Counted from the first letter of the stretch, positions 45,057 through 54,094 are shown. The stretch is DNA of 64,000 bases from Streptomyces sp. ST2-7A (GCF_021390475.1 NZ_JAJUWS010000021.1:41537-105536); one strand, 5' to 3'. Translations and numbers: made by a program. The notes: a model not told the origin generated them from the sequence alone.

Positions 45057-47701
45057 CTGGCGGCCTTTCCGTCGGCGCCGGTGGCGCCCCTGGTGTACTG
45101 GGGGTGGATGAGTCCGAGGCAACGGTACGGGAGGTCGTCGACCTCCTCGACCGGTACCCCGCGCTGCTCGGCCAGCAGCCGGATGTGGTCCAGGTCGGGG
45201 CCGGCGTCCCGGCGGGCGACGATCCGCCACGGCACCCGGCGCAGCAGGACCCGGGTGGTCTCCCCCACGCCCGGCTTGATCAGGTTGACGTCCGCGATGC
45301 CGTACTCCTCGCCGATCCGTTCCACCGCGCGCCGGCCGGCCAGGGTGGGGGTACGGTCCACGGAGGGGTCCATGGGGCCGGGGGTCACCTCCGGGAAGTG
45401 CGCCGCGACGGCCGTCACGAAGGTCTCGGAGAGATCGGCGTCGGCCAGTTCCCGGTAGTGCTTGGCTCCGTGGAACTCGTCGGGGCCGATCAGATCGGGG
45501 CGCAGCACGGTGCGGGAGACCAGGCCGGAGACGGTGGAGTTCAGGCAGGCCGAGGGGATGAGGAAGTCGTCCCGGGTGCCGAAGACCGACACGCAGGAGC
45601 CGGGGTCGGCCAGCACCGCGAGGTCGGCGGAGAAGGCCCCACGCAGCCGGCCGGGGAGCGCGTCGAGCGCTTCCTCCAACTCCCGGGTGATGGCGCCCTT
45701 GCCGGTCCAGCCGTCCACGAAGACCACGTCGGCCGGGTCGTGGTGGGCGGCCAGCCAGCGCAGCGCGGTGGTGTCGATGCCCCGGCCGCGCACGATGGAC
45801 AGGGTGTAGTGCGGCAGGTCCACGTCGTGGGTCAAACGGGCCCAGCGCCGCATCAGCACCCCCACCGGCGTTCCGGCCCGGGCCAGGGAGGCGAGCACCG
45901 GCCGGGCGGTGGTGCCGTCCGGCCGGGGGCGGGAGCGCTCCGCGAGCAGGGTGTCGGTGACCGTGGCCACCGCCTGCGCGACCCGGTGGGCGGAGGCGGC
46001 CAGCGCGTTGTGGAAAAGTCGCTGGTACTCCGGGGTCGGCTGGTACTCCACCGGCAGCGACTCGGCGTAGTGGGCGCCACCGCTCTGGATGGCCTCCTCG
46101 CGCTCCTCGGTGGGGGCCTCCAGGCGGACCTCGGAGAGATCCTGGAGCAGCCAGGCCACGTCCTCGGCCGGGTAGGAGGAGAAGGCCGGTCCGTGCAGGG
46201 GCTGCGGCAGCGGCCGGCCGGGAGCGGGGACCCGGTCCGGGAGGGGCGCGACCAGCACCAGAGGGGTGTGGGCGGCCAGCCGGTCGAGCAGTCCGCCGGG
46301 GGCGTGCAGGGCGGGGGTGTCGCCGGCCGCGTCGGTGACGACGAGGATCGCGTCCCACTCGCCGGCCGCGACGTTGTGGGTGTAGCGGGGTTCGGTGATC
46401 GTCTCCGGGGAGTCCCCGTCGGCGCCTCCGTCGAGGACGGGTTCGGTGGTCGTGGCGGGCGGGCCGGGCAGGTCGTGGGCGGGGAAGACGAGCCGGCTGC
46501 GGATGGCGTAGCCGGGGTCGTCGACCGGCAGCACCGGGGAACGGGTGGTGGTGGAGAAGAAGACCTCGGGGCCCTCCCCGGTCGGGGAGGTGTCCTCCAG
46601 CGCGCCCGCGATCCGCAGCGGGACGTACATGAACTCCTCGGTGCCCAGGACCAGGACGCGCCGGGCGTCGACCGGCAAGGCGTCTGCCAACGGCGCGACG
46701 ATCGAGGGCAGCAGGGCCTCCAGTCGGCGGCGGTCGGCAGGGGTGAAGCCGTGTCGACCGCCGTCGGGCAGTCCGGCGGGCCAGGGCGGATCCACCCGGC
46801 GGACGATGCCGGGCACGGTCACCGGGGCACCGGGGGCACGGGGGTCGCCGACGGGACCGGCGGACGCGGCGCGGGCCTCCTCCCCGGCCACCAGCGCCCG
46901 ACCCCGCTCCAGGACGTCGGCGGGGAGTTCGACGGTCCCCCGGGCCAGGGCCACGACCTCGATCCGGGTGCCGAGTTCGGCGGCGGTCTTCTCCAGGGCG
47001 GCCACGTCGGCCGGGGCCCGCAGGTCGGTGAGGGTCACCACGACCCACAGGTCGCGGGGCCGGCGGGCGTGCAGCACGGTGATGGTGTTGCGCAGGGTGC
47101 GTCCGGTGGAGAGTTCGTCGTCCACGAGGACCAGCGGGCCGGTCCCGTCGAGCAGGTCGGGGTCGGCGGGCAGCAGCAGGTGCGAGGTGTGGTGGCTGTG
47201 CTCCTCCTCGAAGCCGCCGGCCGGCGGGATGCCGGGGACGGCGCGGCGGGTGGAGTGCAGGTAGACGGCGCCGCCGATGCCGTCGGCCACCCCGTGGCCG
47301 AGCGCGGTGGCGGTCTCGGCGTATCCCAGGACCAGGGTGTCGTCGGCCCGGTCCCCGAGCAGTTCGCGGACCCGTCGCCCGAGGGCGACGGCGGTGCCGT
47401 GCACGATCGCCGGGCGCTGGGGGATGTGCTTGCCCAGGACGGTGGAGACCAGCAGGTGGGCGCGGCGGGGGTTGCGGCGCACGGCCAGGCCCAGGAGATC
47501 GCGCAGGGCGGGTGCGTCCGGCTCGGCCTCCTCGGCCGCCGGGGAAGGCGGTGCCTCGCGCAGGCGGACCCCGAGTCTGTGGGCCACCCACTTCCCCGTC
47601 GGTGGGAGGACATCGACGGGCCCGGGCACGGGGGCGCGATCCGTGCCGGCGGTCCCCTCGTCCGCCCCGGTGGTGTCGGCGGAGGGGCGGCTGGTGGTCA
47701 T
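45053..47701 (-). CDS. PRTase-TRSP-StiP fusion protein of the Ter-associated module
   Basis: The product is 882 residues from ATG 47701, behind GGGAG. Three parts are visible. Residues 60-260: an orthogonal phosphoribosyltransferase with the PRPP-binding motif VLVDDELSTGRTLRNT near residue 195. Residues 310-520: a TRSP-like region (RRVLVLGTEEFMYVPLRIAGALED, EPRYTHNVAAGEWDAILVV). Residues 535-870: a StiP domain with FSSYPAEDVAWLLQDLS, EEREEAIQSGGAHYAESLP, VLASLARAGTPVGVLMRR, VVFVDGWTGKGAITRELEEAL, and LIPSACLNSTVSGLVSRTVL. In other bacteria StiP and the PRTase are often separate proteins. The module is thought to make or modify a ribosylated metabolite during stress. It lies between the CitE-like and HAD genes. 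Confidence 0.88.
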   Translation of the reverse strand: MTTSRPSADTTGADEGTAGTDRAPVPGPVDVLPPTGKWVAHRLGVRLREAPPSPAAEEAEPDAPALRDLLGLAVRRNPRRAHLLVSTVLGKHIPQRPAIVHGTAVALGRRVRELLGDRADDTLVLGYAETATALGHGVADGIGGAVYLHSTRRAVPGIPPAGGFEEEHSHHTSHLLLPADPDLLDGTGPLVLVDDELSTGRTLRNTITVLHARRPRDLWVVVTLTDLRAPADVAALEKTAAELGTRIEVVALARGTVELPADVLERGRALVAGEEARAASAGPVGDPRAPGAPVTVPGIVRRVDPPWPAGLPDGGRHGFTPADRRRLEALLPSIVAPLADALPVDARRVLVLGTEEFMYVPLRIAGALEDTSPTGEGPEVFFSTTTRSPVLPVDDPGYAIRSRLVFPAHDLPGPPATTTEPVLDGGADGDSPETITEPRYTHNVAAGEWDAILVVTDAAGDTPALHAPGGLLDRLAAHTPLVLVAPLPDRVPAPGRPLPQPLHGPAFSSYPAEDVAWLLQDLSEVRLEAPTEEREEAIQSGGAHYAESLPVEYQPTPEYQRLFHNALAASAHRVAQAVATVTDTLLAERSRPRPDGTTARPVLASLARAGTPVGVLMRRWARLTHDVDLPHYTLSIVRGRGIDTTALRWLAAHHDPADVVFVDGWTGKGAITRELEEALDALPGRLRGAFSADLAVLADPGSCVSVFGTRDDFLIPSACLNSTVSGLVSRTVLRPDLIGPDEFHGAKHYRELADADLSETFVTAVAAHFPEVTPGPMDPSVDRTPTLAGRRAVERIGEEYGIADVNLIKPGVGETTRVLLRRVPWRIVARRDAGPDLDHIRLLAEQRGVPVEEVDDLPYRCLGLIHPQYTRGATGADGKAAR

Positions 47702-47739
47702 GTGTGGCGTCTCCCGATGTCCGGCGCCGTCATCGGCGC

Positions 47740-48906
47740 TCACTGCAGGCCCGCCGCGAGCAGCGCCACGACGTCCACGTCCTCGCGCGCCACCCCGAAG
47801 ACCTCGGCGCGACGCAGGGTGCGTGCCGCCCAGGTGCGGTGCGGCTTCACCTCGTTCATCTTGTTGGTGTAGGCGGAGCGCAGGACCCCGCCGCCCTCGA
47901 CCCCGGCGGCGAGGATGTCGCGGGCGTCGCTGTACTCCTCGTGCGTGACCACGGCGAGGGCGTGCACGACGGGGACGTGCGAGGGATGGATGCAGGTTTT
48001 GCCGAGCAGGCCGTTGGCCCGGTCCAGGCCGATCTCCCGCAGCAGGCCGTCCATGTCCCGCTCGATGAGGTGGGTGCGCAGGTCCTCCTCGCCGCGTCCG
48101 CTGAAGGGGCTGGTGCGCAACTGGGGCCGGAAGAGGCGCTCCTGCGGGCGGAAGTACTCCCACACGGGGCCGGTGATGGTGTAGCCGGTGCCGTCCGAGC
48201 GGCCGAAGACGTTGACCACGTCGGAGATGACCGAGGCGACGATCTTCACGTCGTAGGCGGTCATCTCGGGGGTGCGGCGCAGGCCGTAGGCGGAGCAGAA
48301 GTCCGTCACGCCGAGCCGCACGGCGGGTATCCGCTCACGGTGCTTGTCCAACAGGCGGGCGGTGGCGGCCAGCGAGCGGGCCCGGGTCTCCAGATGCAGG
48401 AACTCGGGGGACTCCAGCACGGGCATCGCCAGCAGTCGGCGGTCGGAGACGACCTCGGCCGCGGTCAGGGCGTCGAGAAAGGCGGAGCCGGTGCCGGCGG
48501 TGAACTTGGGCAGGACGAAGCCGGCGAGGAACGCCGTGGCCTGCCCGAGTCGCAGCGTGAGGTCGGTGATCTGATCGGGGTGCCGGACCCGCACGAAGAT
48601 CATGGGTACCTCGCCGGCCGGGGCCTCGCGGTGCAGGCGGGCGAGGTTGCGCACGATGTTCTCCTCGGCGCCGGGGACCTCGGCGTCGCTGATGGAGTCC
48701 TCGAGGCAGAGCACGATGGAGACCACGCCGCGACCGGCCTGTTTGCGGATGTCCGCGGCGAGACGGGGGCGGGTGGCGGGCATGTACAGGGTGGCACCGA
48801 GCGCGGTTCCGAGGGTGGCCACCTCGCTGTCGAGATCGAACTCGACGGGCTCCCGATGGAACAGTGTGCGGCGTTCCGCATCGGTGAGCCAGCCGTAGTG
48901 GCGCAT
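47740..48906 (-). CDS. HpcH/HpaI aldolase/CitE-like protein of the Ter-associated module
   Basis: The product is 388 residues from ATG 48906, with GAAGGAAG upstream. The TIM-barrel aldolase fold is recognised from LGATLYMPATRPRLAADI, VVSIVLCLEDSISDAEVPGAEENI (metal-binding Glu/Asp near residue 70), MIFVRVRHPDQI, AGFVLPKF, and LAMPVLESPEFLHLETRA. KTCIHPSHVPVVHALAVVTHEEYSDAR near residue 310 is typical of CitE/malyl-CoA lyase-like enzymes. In Ter-linked modules this enzyme accompanies the PRTase and HAD. It starts the three-gene run ending at 44130. The reaction it performs here is not known. Confidence 0.87.
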   Translation of the reverse strand: MRHYGWLTDAERRTLFHREPVEFDLDSEVATLGTALGATLYMPATRPRLAADIRKQAGRGVVSIVLCLEDSISDAEVPGAEENIVRNLARLHREAPAGEVPMIFVRVRHPDQITDLTLRLGQATAFLAGFVLPKFTAGTGSAFLDALTAAEVVSDRRLLAMPVLESPEFLHLETRARSLAATARLLDKHRERIPAVRLGVTDFCSAYGLRRTPEMTAYDVKIVASVISDVVNVFGRSDGTGYTITGPVWEYFRPQERLFRPQLRTSPFSGRGEEDLRTHLIERDMDGLLREIGLDRANGLLGKTCIHPSHVPVVHALAVVTHEEYSDARDILAAGVEGGGVLRSAYTNKMNEVKPHRTWAARTLRRAEVFGVAREDVDVVALLAAGLQ

Positions 48907-49221
48907 GCTCGTTCTCGCTTCCTTCGTGCTCCTGTTCGCCGGCCATGCCGGTGGCTCATCGTACGATCCGATGTGTTTCGGCCAGGCTGCGACAAGCGGC
49001 GATTCGGAAATACGAAAGGCCACGTGCGGATGACCGCCCGGCGCCGACGACACCAACCGCGCGGGAGCCATGAGCGCTTGGTGACGAGAGCGCGCCGGAG
49101 CGACGGGAAACGGCCGGGGAAACCGTCCGGTGTCCCCGCGGGGCGGGTCGCCGTCGCCCGGTGGACGGGGAAGCCACGGGCGCCTACCGGCCCTCGGCCC
49201 GGGTGGGCGGCCGACCCGGCG

Positions 49222-49974
49222 TCAGCCGGGGGTCTTGGTCCCCCGGCCCCAGGCCAGGCCCCAGCCGTAGAGCCGGTCGATCTCCGACTGGAAACCGTAG
49301 ACGTACTTGACCTCGCGCCGGGCCACCAACTCGCCCTTCTCCCGCTCGATGAGCGCCACCGCGCAGGACCGGGCGGAGGGGTTGGGGTCGGTGAGGCCGA
49401 TCTCGATGTGGGTGCCGTCGGCGGTGATCAGGGTCACCAGGACGTCCGCCCGGGCGAAGGCGGGGGTGCTGTCGTAGATGTAGACGAAGATCAGCAGTCG
49501 CCGGAACTTGTCGGCGTGGTCCATGTTGGCGTAGATGGTCTCGCCGGAGGCGCTGCCGAACCGGTCGTCGCCGCTGAGCTTGAGGTAGGGCGGGCCGCCG
49601 AAGTCTCCTATGAGGTTGCCCAGCGGCTGCACCACGCCCTTGGTGCCGTCCTCCAACTCGTAGAGGCAGGCCAGGTCGAAGTCCACGTCGACCAGGCCCA
49701 TGGTGTGGCCGACGACCTCGCCGGGCTTGAAGAGTTCCAGCGGGTGTCGCAGCGCGTTGAGCCGCTTGTGGCCCGTGCTGCTCATGACGTCGGCCGAGCG
49801 CATCCTCCACGACAGGCCGATCCGCAGGGTGCCGTGGGTGGCGTCCTGGCCGGTGAGGGAGATCTGCGGGGTGCGCTTGGTCAGTTCGATGGCATAGCTG
49901 GAGGCCCCGCCGATGGTGTCGAATCTCGCCGTCGGCTTGCGGCTGCGCCGCCAGTTCTCCCACATCGAGACCAT
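49222..49974 (-). CDS. TerD-family protein, longer variant
   Basis: The product is 250 residues, about 60 more than canonical TerD. The N-terminus (MVSMWENWRRSRKPTARFD) is unusual. The TerD core begins near residue 35 (ISLTGQDATHGTLRIGLSWRM) and includes LVDVDFDLACLYELEDGTKGVVQPLG and YLKLSGDDRFGSASGETIYANMDHADKFRRLLIFVYIYD. These acidic loops are where TerD proteins bind Ca2+. It ends with ALIEREKGELVARREVKYVYGFQSEID. TerD domains act in membrane-linked stress responses and tellurite resistance. It precedes the CitE-like gene by about 315 bp on the same strand and likely belongs to the same module. Confidence 0.88.
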   Translation of the reverse strand: MVSMWENWRRSRKPTARFDTIGGASSYAIELTKRTPQISLTGQDATHGTLRIGLSWRMRSADVMSSTGHKRLNALRHPLELFKPGEVVGHTMGLVDVDFDLACLYELEDGTKGVVQPLGNLIGDFGGPPYLKLSGDDRFGSASGETIYANMDHADKFRRLLIFVYIYDSTPAFARADVLVTLITADGTHIEIGLTDPNPSARSCAVALIEREKGELVARREVKYVYGFQSEIDRLYGWGLAWGRGTKTPG

Positions 49975-50134
49975 CGCGCGCCCCGCTCCTCACCTGTGTC
50001 CACCGGTCCGCGGCGCCCCCGGGTCGGGGGCCGCCGCCGGGCGCTCGCGCGCCCGCGCCGACGGGACGGGTCGGCCGTGCGCGCGTGCGCCGGACCGCCC
50101 GTCCCGTCCAGAGGTTTCCGCAATCGCCGCCGGC

Positions 50135-51292
50135 TCACACCCGCTCGGGGACGGCCGGCCGATCCTCGCCCCCCGAGCCGCCCCCGCCGGCGGCGGCCGC
50201 CTCGCGGTCGACCCGGTTGTGGCGCACCGAGGACCAGAAGGCGGCGGCGATCAGGCCCACGCCGAGGGTGCCGGTGATGACCTCGGGGATGTGGTACCGG
50301 ATGGAGACCAGCAGCATGATCGACAGCGCGCCGATCGCGTAGTGGGCGCCGTGCTCCAGGTAGCGGTACTCGTCCAGGGTCCCCTCGCGCACCAGGTAGA
50401 TGGTCAGGGAGCGGACGTACATGGCGCCGATGCCCAGGCCCAGCGCCATCCAGAAGATGTGGTTGGTGATGGCGAAGGCGCCGATGACGCCGTCGAAGGA
50501 GAAGGAGGCGTCCAGGACCTCGAGGTAGAGGAAGAGGAAGAAGGCGGCCTTGCCGGCCAGCCCCACCGTGCTCGGCTCCCGGCCGGCGCGGCGCGCGGCC
50601 TCCTCGGCCTCGGCGGCCCGCTCGTCGTCCTCCTCCAGGCGGTTCTCGAAGTACCCCGACAGGCCGCCGACCAGGAGGTGGGTCAGCACACCGGCGAGGC
50701 CGGCGACGAGCACCGTGGAGGTCTTGTCCGCGTACGTGCCGCCGTGCTGGTAGGCCTGGCCCGCGAAGACGGTGGCACTGGTCAGCAGGGCGGCCAGGGC
50801 GACACCGACCGCGAAGGAGTCGATCTTCCCGAGCTTGGCGAGCGGACGCTCCAGCCAGCCGAGCCAGGTGACGTGGCGCTCGGCGAAGATGAAGTTGAGG
50901 AAGATCATCAGGAGGAACATGCCGCCGAACGCCGCGATGGACGGGTGGGCGTCGGTGACCATCTCCTGGTAGGTGTCCGGCTCGTTGAGCGCCAGCCGCA
51001 CCGCTTCCACCGGCCCCACCCCGGCGGTGACGGCGACGATGGCCACCGGGAACACCAGCCGCATGCCGAACACGGCGATGAGAATGCCGATCGTGAGGAA
51101 GATGCGCTGCCAGAAGGCGTTCATCTTCTTCAGGATCCCGGCGTTGACGACGGCGTTGTCGAAGGAGAGGGAGATCTCCAGGATCGACAGGATCGCCACG
51201 ACCGCGAAGCCGGTCCAGCCCCAGAAGTAATAGGCCGTCGCCAGGCCCAGGCCGGTCACCGCGAAGGACCAGCCGAAGGTTCTCAGAATCAC
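50135..51292 (-). CDS. DUF475/TerC-family membrane protein
   Basis: The product is 385 residues from GTG 51292. About nine membrane segments surround two acidic signatures: ISLSFDNAVVNAGILKKM near residue 40 and LEVLDASFSFDGVIGAFAITNHIFWMALGLG near residue 270. They resemble the TerC D/N motifs. A central cytoplasmic loop is Glu/Ala/Arg-rich (ENRLEEDDERAAEAEEAARR). TerC-group proteins are metal transporters, and some load exported metalloenzymes with Mn2+. In this genome it should originally have followed the canonical terD gene at 58.7-59.3 kb directly; a 7.2-kb island now separates them. Confidence 0.88.
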   Translation of the reverse strand: MILRTFGWSFAVTGLGLATAYYFWGWTGFAVVAILSILEISLSFDNAVVNAGILKKMNAFWQRIFLTIGILIAVFGMRLVFPVAIVAVTAGVGPVEAVRLALNEPDTYQEMVTDAHPSIAAFGGMFLLMIFLNFIFAERHVTWLGWLERPLAKLGKIDSFAVGVALAALLTSATVFAGQAYQHGGTYADKTSTVLVAGLAGVLTHLLVGGLSGYFENRLEEDDERAAEAEEAARRAGREPSTVGLAGKAAFFLFLYLEVLDASFSFDGVIGAFAITNHIFWMALGLGIGAMYVRSLTIYLVREGTLDEYRYLEHGAHYAIGALSIMLLVSIRYHIPEVITGTLGVGLIAAAFWSSVRHNRVDREAAAAGGGGSGGEDRPAVPERV

Positions 51293-51485
51293 TTGCTTTC
51301 CCGTTTCTCCTGCGAGGGAAGCGGACGCGGATCGGCCGCGACCGCCGCGACCGGCAGCGCGCCCGGCTCCTCGACCCGGAGCGGGCGCGTGTCGTGGCCC
51401 GGCGGGCCGTGTCGGTTGGTGGGGGGGACGGCGACGTCGGATCCCCGACCGGGGCGGATACCGGGAGGACCCCGGCCCCGGACGG

Positions 51486-51507
51486 TCAGACGTTGACGCC
51501 GTAGTCC
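51486..51507. repeat. attL-like copy of the 22-bp core
   Basis: It reads TCAGACGTTGACGCCGTAG plus TCC, identical to the last codons of terD on the other side of the island, but here it is not part of any gene. The flanking bases differ from the right copy on both sides. Confidence 0.75.
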
Positions 51508-51626
51508 TGGACGCTACATCCGCCGACGTATACCACCCCAGGTCAGGAGCACCAAACGTGCAGCTCAGGGCCGATGTACGTCGATCACTCTCCGGAGTGG
51601 TACCCGGGTGTTTCCGTGTGCTGGTG

Positions 51627-51648
51627 AGTACCGTGCTGACTCGGTGCT
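51627..51648. repeat. Inner direct repeat, left copy
   Basis: AGTACCGTGCTGACTCGGTG plus CT matches the copy at 58608-58629 with one T/C difference. It lies about 120 bp inside the left core. It could be an arm-type recombinase site. Confidence 0.5.
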
Positions 51649-51720
51649 CACCAGAACGGGGAGCCCCGCGCTCCCGGAGACTCCCCGCGTGATCGTTGGT
51701 GGACGGTCCGGACGAACGGC

Positions 51721-51945
51721 TCAGACCGCGCCCAGGTCGCCGTTTTTCACCGCAGTGACGAACCCGGCCCAGCCTGCGGGCGAGACCCGGAGACCGGCCC
51801 GCTGGGGGTCCTTGCTGTCGCGGACGGGGACCACGCCATGCGCCGCAGCGTGCTTCGGCGCCCACTCGATGCACTCACCGCCGTTGCTCTGGCTGTAGGA
51901 GGAGCTTGTCCAGTCCGTGTTTTCGGGAAGGTCGGCGTGCGTCAT
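51721..51945 (-). CDS. DUF397 domain protein
   Basis: The product is 74 residues from ATG 51945, overlapping the upstream XRE gene stop in an ATGA. It has the DUF397 pattern: WTSSSYSQSNGGECIEWAP, VVPVRDSKDPQRAGLRVSPAGWAGFVTAVKNG. DUF397 proteins are encoded beside XRE/DUF5753 regulators throughout streptomycetes (the BldB/AbaA-like arrangement). They are thought to act as partners or toxin-like antagonists of them. It is the first gene inside the left end of the island. Confidence 0.92.
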   Translation of the reverse strand: MTHADLPENTDWTSSSYSQSNGGECIEWAPKHAAAHGVVPVRDSKDPQRAGLRVSPAGWAGFVTAVKNGDLGAV

Positions 51946-52772
51946 GAGTAACAGTCCTTCGCAATGGATTGGATCAGCTCTGCGGTTTCGTCCGGCGGCG
52001 CGGCCATGGCCACGAGCAGATCATAGGCTTCCTGAGCTTCCGCCACGTCGTCAGGTTCCGCCAGCACGTAGCCCCGGGGGAACCCGTCTACGTGCACCAC
52101 GTCGGCACCCTCGTTGAAGGACAGGAGACCGAACGGGCTCACTACGAGGTTGTTGACCTTGCGCTCAGGAACAATCTGGACTCGATGACGGGGAGTCTCC
52201 GCCAGATCACGCAAGTGATCCAGTTGGATCCGCATAATCTGTGACTCTGCCACTGGGTTTCGGAGGGCCGCCTCGTTGAGTACAAGCCACAGGCGAGCGG
52301 GGTTGTCCTCCCTGCTGAGGATGCGTTGCCGCTCGATTCGGGCCGTAACGAGGTCTTCAAGGTTGGTCGGTCGGGCGGTGCGCAAGACCGCCTCAGCGTA
52401 GTCCCGGGTCTGGACGATCCCCGGTAGAAGCTTCGGGTTGAACATCCTCACCATGGTTGCCTTCTGCTCCAGATCCACGTACGGCCGAAACCACGGCGGG
52501 TAGGCGTACCTGATGACCAGCGGCCAGAGCCGGACGAACCTGCCGTTGGAGTGTGGGAACACCCGGTCGCACGCTTCGGCGAAGGTCAGGGGCGGCACTC
52601 TGTCGCCGCATTCGATCTTGGCGACGAGCGAGTAGCCGCAGTGGGCTTCCTTGCCGAGGTCAGCACGTGACATGCCCAGACGCTCACGCTCAAGCCTGAC
52701 TTCGTTCCCGAAGTGCTTGAGGGGCGAGGCACTGGGGTCTGACGCTTCGTCGGACACGGCTTCGATGGTCAT
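51942..52772 (-). CDS. XRE-family regulator with DUF5753 domain
   Basis: The product is 276 residues from ATG 52772, behind CCAGGGA. The helix-turn-helix is at about residues 18-75 (LKHFGNEVRLERERLGMSRADLGKEAHCGYSLVAKIECGDRVP). A DUF5753 domain follows (FNPKLLPGIVQTRDYAEAVLRTA, ARIERQRILSREDNPARLWLVLNEAALRNPV, VQIVPERKVNNLVVSPFGLLSF). It is translationally coupled to the DUF397 gene and divergent from the small-gene/radical SAM run, with a 146-bp promoter gap between. It probably controls the island genes together with the DUF397 partner. Confidence 0.92.
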   Translation of the reverse strand: MTIEAVSDEASDPSASPLKHFGNEVRLERERLGMSRADLGKEAHCGYSLVAKIECGDRVPPLTFAEACDRVFPHSNGRFVRLWPLVIRYAYPPWFRPYVDLEQKATMVRMFNPKLLPGIVQTRDYAEAVLRTARPTNLEDLVTARIERQRILSREDNPARLWLVLNEAALRNPVAESQIMRIQLDHLRDLAETPRHRVQIVPERKVNNLVVSPFGLLSFNEGADVVHVDGFPRGYVLAEPDDVAEAQEAYDLLVAMAAPPDETAELIQSIAKDCYS

Positions 52773-52918
52773 ACGAAGTCCCTGGAGTTCTTTGGACAGT
52801 TGGGGCTGTCCAGGCTGGCCGTCTGTTGAACGCACGGCTCCCCGGTGATGGTGGGAGTACACAACGTAAACACCCGCCCCGCAAGGGGATGAACAAGACG
52901 GCGTACGGAGTGGCGAGC

Positions 52919-53314
52919 ATGACGACGGCAGCGAAGGCCCAGGCGGCAGACGATGAGATCGAGGACGCCGAGAAGGTCTGGGACGACCTGGAGGACGCGC
53001 TTGGCGCCCTGGGGCTCACGCTGCCGTCGCTCGGGGTGGACCTTGGCCCGGGTGGCGAGCGGCGGCCCGCTTCGCCGCCCTGTATCGAGTTGGGCTGCTG
53101 CGACGTGGCGACGGCCCGCGCCCTGGCCGTCGCTCTCCGGTGCGGCTGTGGGGGTGGCACGGTGACGGAACAGCCCCAGGTGCCCGCCACGGAGCAGGAC
53201 GACACCGAGACGGCGGCCGATGACGCGGCCCCCACCCTGGCGGAGCTGAACGCGCGGCACGAGGCGCTGAACGCGCGCATCACGGATCACTTCAACCTGT
53301 TGAGGGGGCAGTGA
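52919..53314 (+). CDS. Small island protein of unknown function, Cys-containing
   Basis: The product is 131 residues from ATG 52919, with GGAG at 8 nt; an in-frame ATG at 52889 is possible. It begins with an acidic helix (ADDEIEDAEKVWDDLEDALGALGLTLPSLGVDLG). A short cysteine-bearing segment follows (PPCIELGCCDVATARALAVALRCGCGGG), then a second acidic stretch and a C-terminal helix (LAELNARHEALNARITDHFNLL). I recognise the type from streptomycete integrative elements, but it has no assigned function. It begins the plus-strand run and its stop overlaps the next start (TGATG). Confidence 0.65.
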   Translation: MTTAAKAQAADDEIEDAEKVWDDLEDALGALGLTLPSLGVDLGPGGERRPASPPCIELGCCDVATARALAVALRCGCGGGTVTEQPQVPATEQDDTETAADDAAPTLAELNARHEALNARITDHFNLLRGQ

Positions 53315-53586
53315 TGCGGGAGATGTACGGGGTGCGCCGGTTCGCCGTTGCGGCGGGCTCGGAACCGGACGCGGAGCCTCCCACGGTGGCGATGCAGTGT
53401 GCCGTATGCGAGGAGTCCAGCCCGGCCGTAGAACTGCCCCGGCAGCACGCGCCCGGTTCGCGGGAGGTCGCGCGACGGTCGGCGGCCGGATGGGTACGCC
53501 AGCACCGCGAGGCGAACCGTGAGCACTTCACCTACCGCCTGGTGAAGACCCACCCCTACCGACTGGTCCCCGGGGGGTGGATGTGA
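53314..53586 (+). CDS. DUF7848-like small protein
   Basis: The product is 90 residues from ATG 53314, overlapping the preceding stop. It has a CAVCEESS pair of cysteines and ends in EHFTYRLVKTHPYRLVPGGWM, the pattern of a small streptomycete family of unknown role often found beside XRE/DUF397 genes. The stop overlaps the next start (ATGTGA), so the genes are coupled. Confidence 0.7.
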   Translation: MREMYGVRRFAVAAGSEPDAEPPTVAMQCAVCEESSPAVELPRQHAPGSREVARRSAAGWVRQHREANREHFTYRLVKTHPYRLVPGGWM

Positions 53587-54026
53587 CGGCGGTCCATGAC
53601 GGCTACTGGTGCGAAACGGTGGCCCGTAGTCCCGAGGCCGAGGGGGAATGGATACTCGGCGGCTACCGGGCCGGCACGCCCCGCTTGGCGCTGCGATGGA
53701 TGCGGAGTCAGGCCCGCCGCCTGGCCGATGCCCTGGACCCGATGCCCGACTGTGGCCCGTTCCCGCCGGGCAGTCTGCGGCAGGTCGGCCCGCACGGGCC
53801 GAACCCCGGGCGGATCTTCCGCGAATGGGCGGCCGATCTCCGGTTTCAGGACGTGCAGTTGGCCGCCCTGGTGAACGGTCGGCACATCAGCGTCAACGCG
53901 GGCGGCCCGGACCGCGTATGGGGGTGGTGTGACGCGGATGTCCATTACTCCCTGTCATGCCGGCCGATCGCTCTCGATTTCCTGACCGACTGGAGATTAG
54001 TGGAACCGCAGTACGCGCACGCCTGA
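53583..54026 (+). CDS. Hypothetical island protein
   Basis: The product is 147 residues from GTG 53583, which has GGGGGGTGG upstream and overlaps the previous stop. GTG 53577 is an alternative. It contains several tryptophans (DGYWCETVARSPEAEGEWILGGY, FREWAADLRFQDVQLAALVNG, RVWGWCDADVHYSLSCRPIALDFLTDWRLVE) and is soluble with no membrane segment. I do not recognise a family. It is the last gene before the strong hairpin and the radical SAM gene, and may be co-transcribed with them. Confidence 0.6.
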   Translation: MTAVHDGYWCETVARSPEAEGEWILGGYRAGTPRLALRWMRSQARRLADALDPMPDCGPFPPGSLRQVGPHGPNPGRIFREWAADLRFQDVQLAALVNGRHISVNAGGPDRVWGWCDADVHYSLSCRPIALDFLTDWRLVEPQYAHA

Positions 54027-54032
54027 CAGACT

Positions 54033-54094
54033 CCCGCCCCCTGCCGGGGAGGAACCGCGCATCTCCCACGGCACGGCCCCCGGCAGGGGGCGGG
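54033..54094 (+). terminator. 17-bp perfect stem in the radical SAM leader
   Basis: CCCGCCCCCTGCCGGGG (54033-54049) is exactly complementary to 54078-54094 across a 28-base loop. It ends 26 bp before the radical SAM start and 13 bp before its GGAGG ribosome site (54112-54116). No T-run follows, so it may act as an attenuator, an mRNA-processing barrier or an operator rather than a simple terminator. Confidence 0.6.

Noticed and set aside
45104..47872. 922-codon plus-strand frame opposite the PRTase-TRSP-StiP gene
   Set aside because: Gly/Val/Gln/His-rich composition typical of antisense shadows in high-GC genes; no ribosome site and no recognisable domain.
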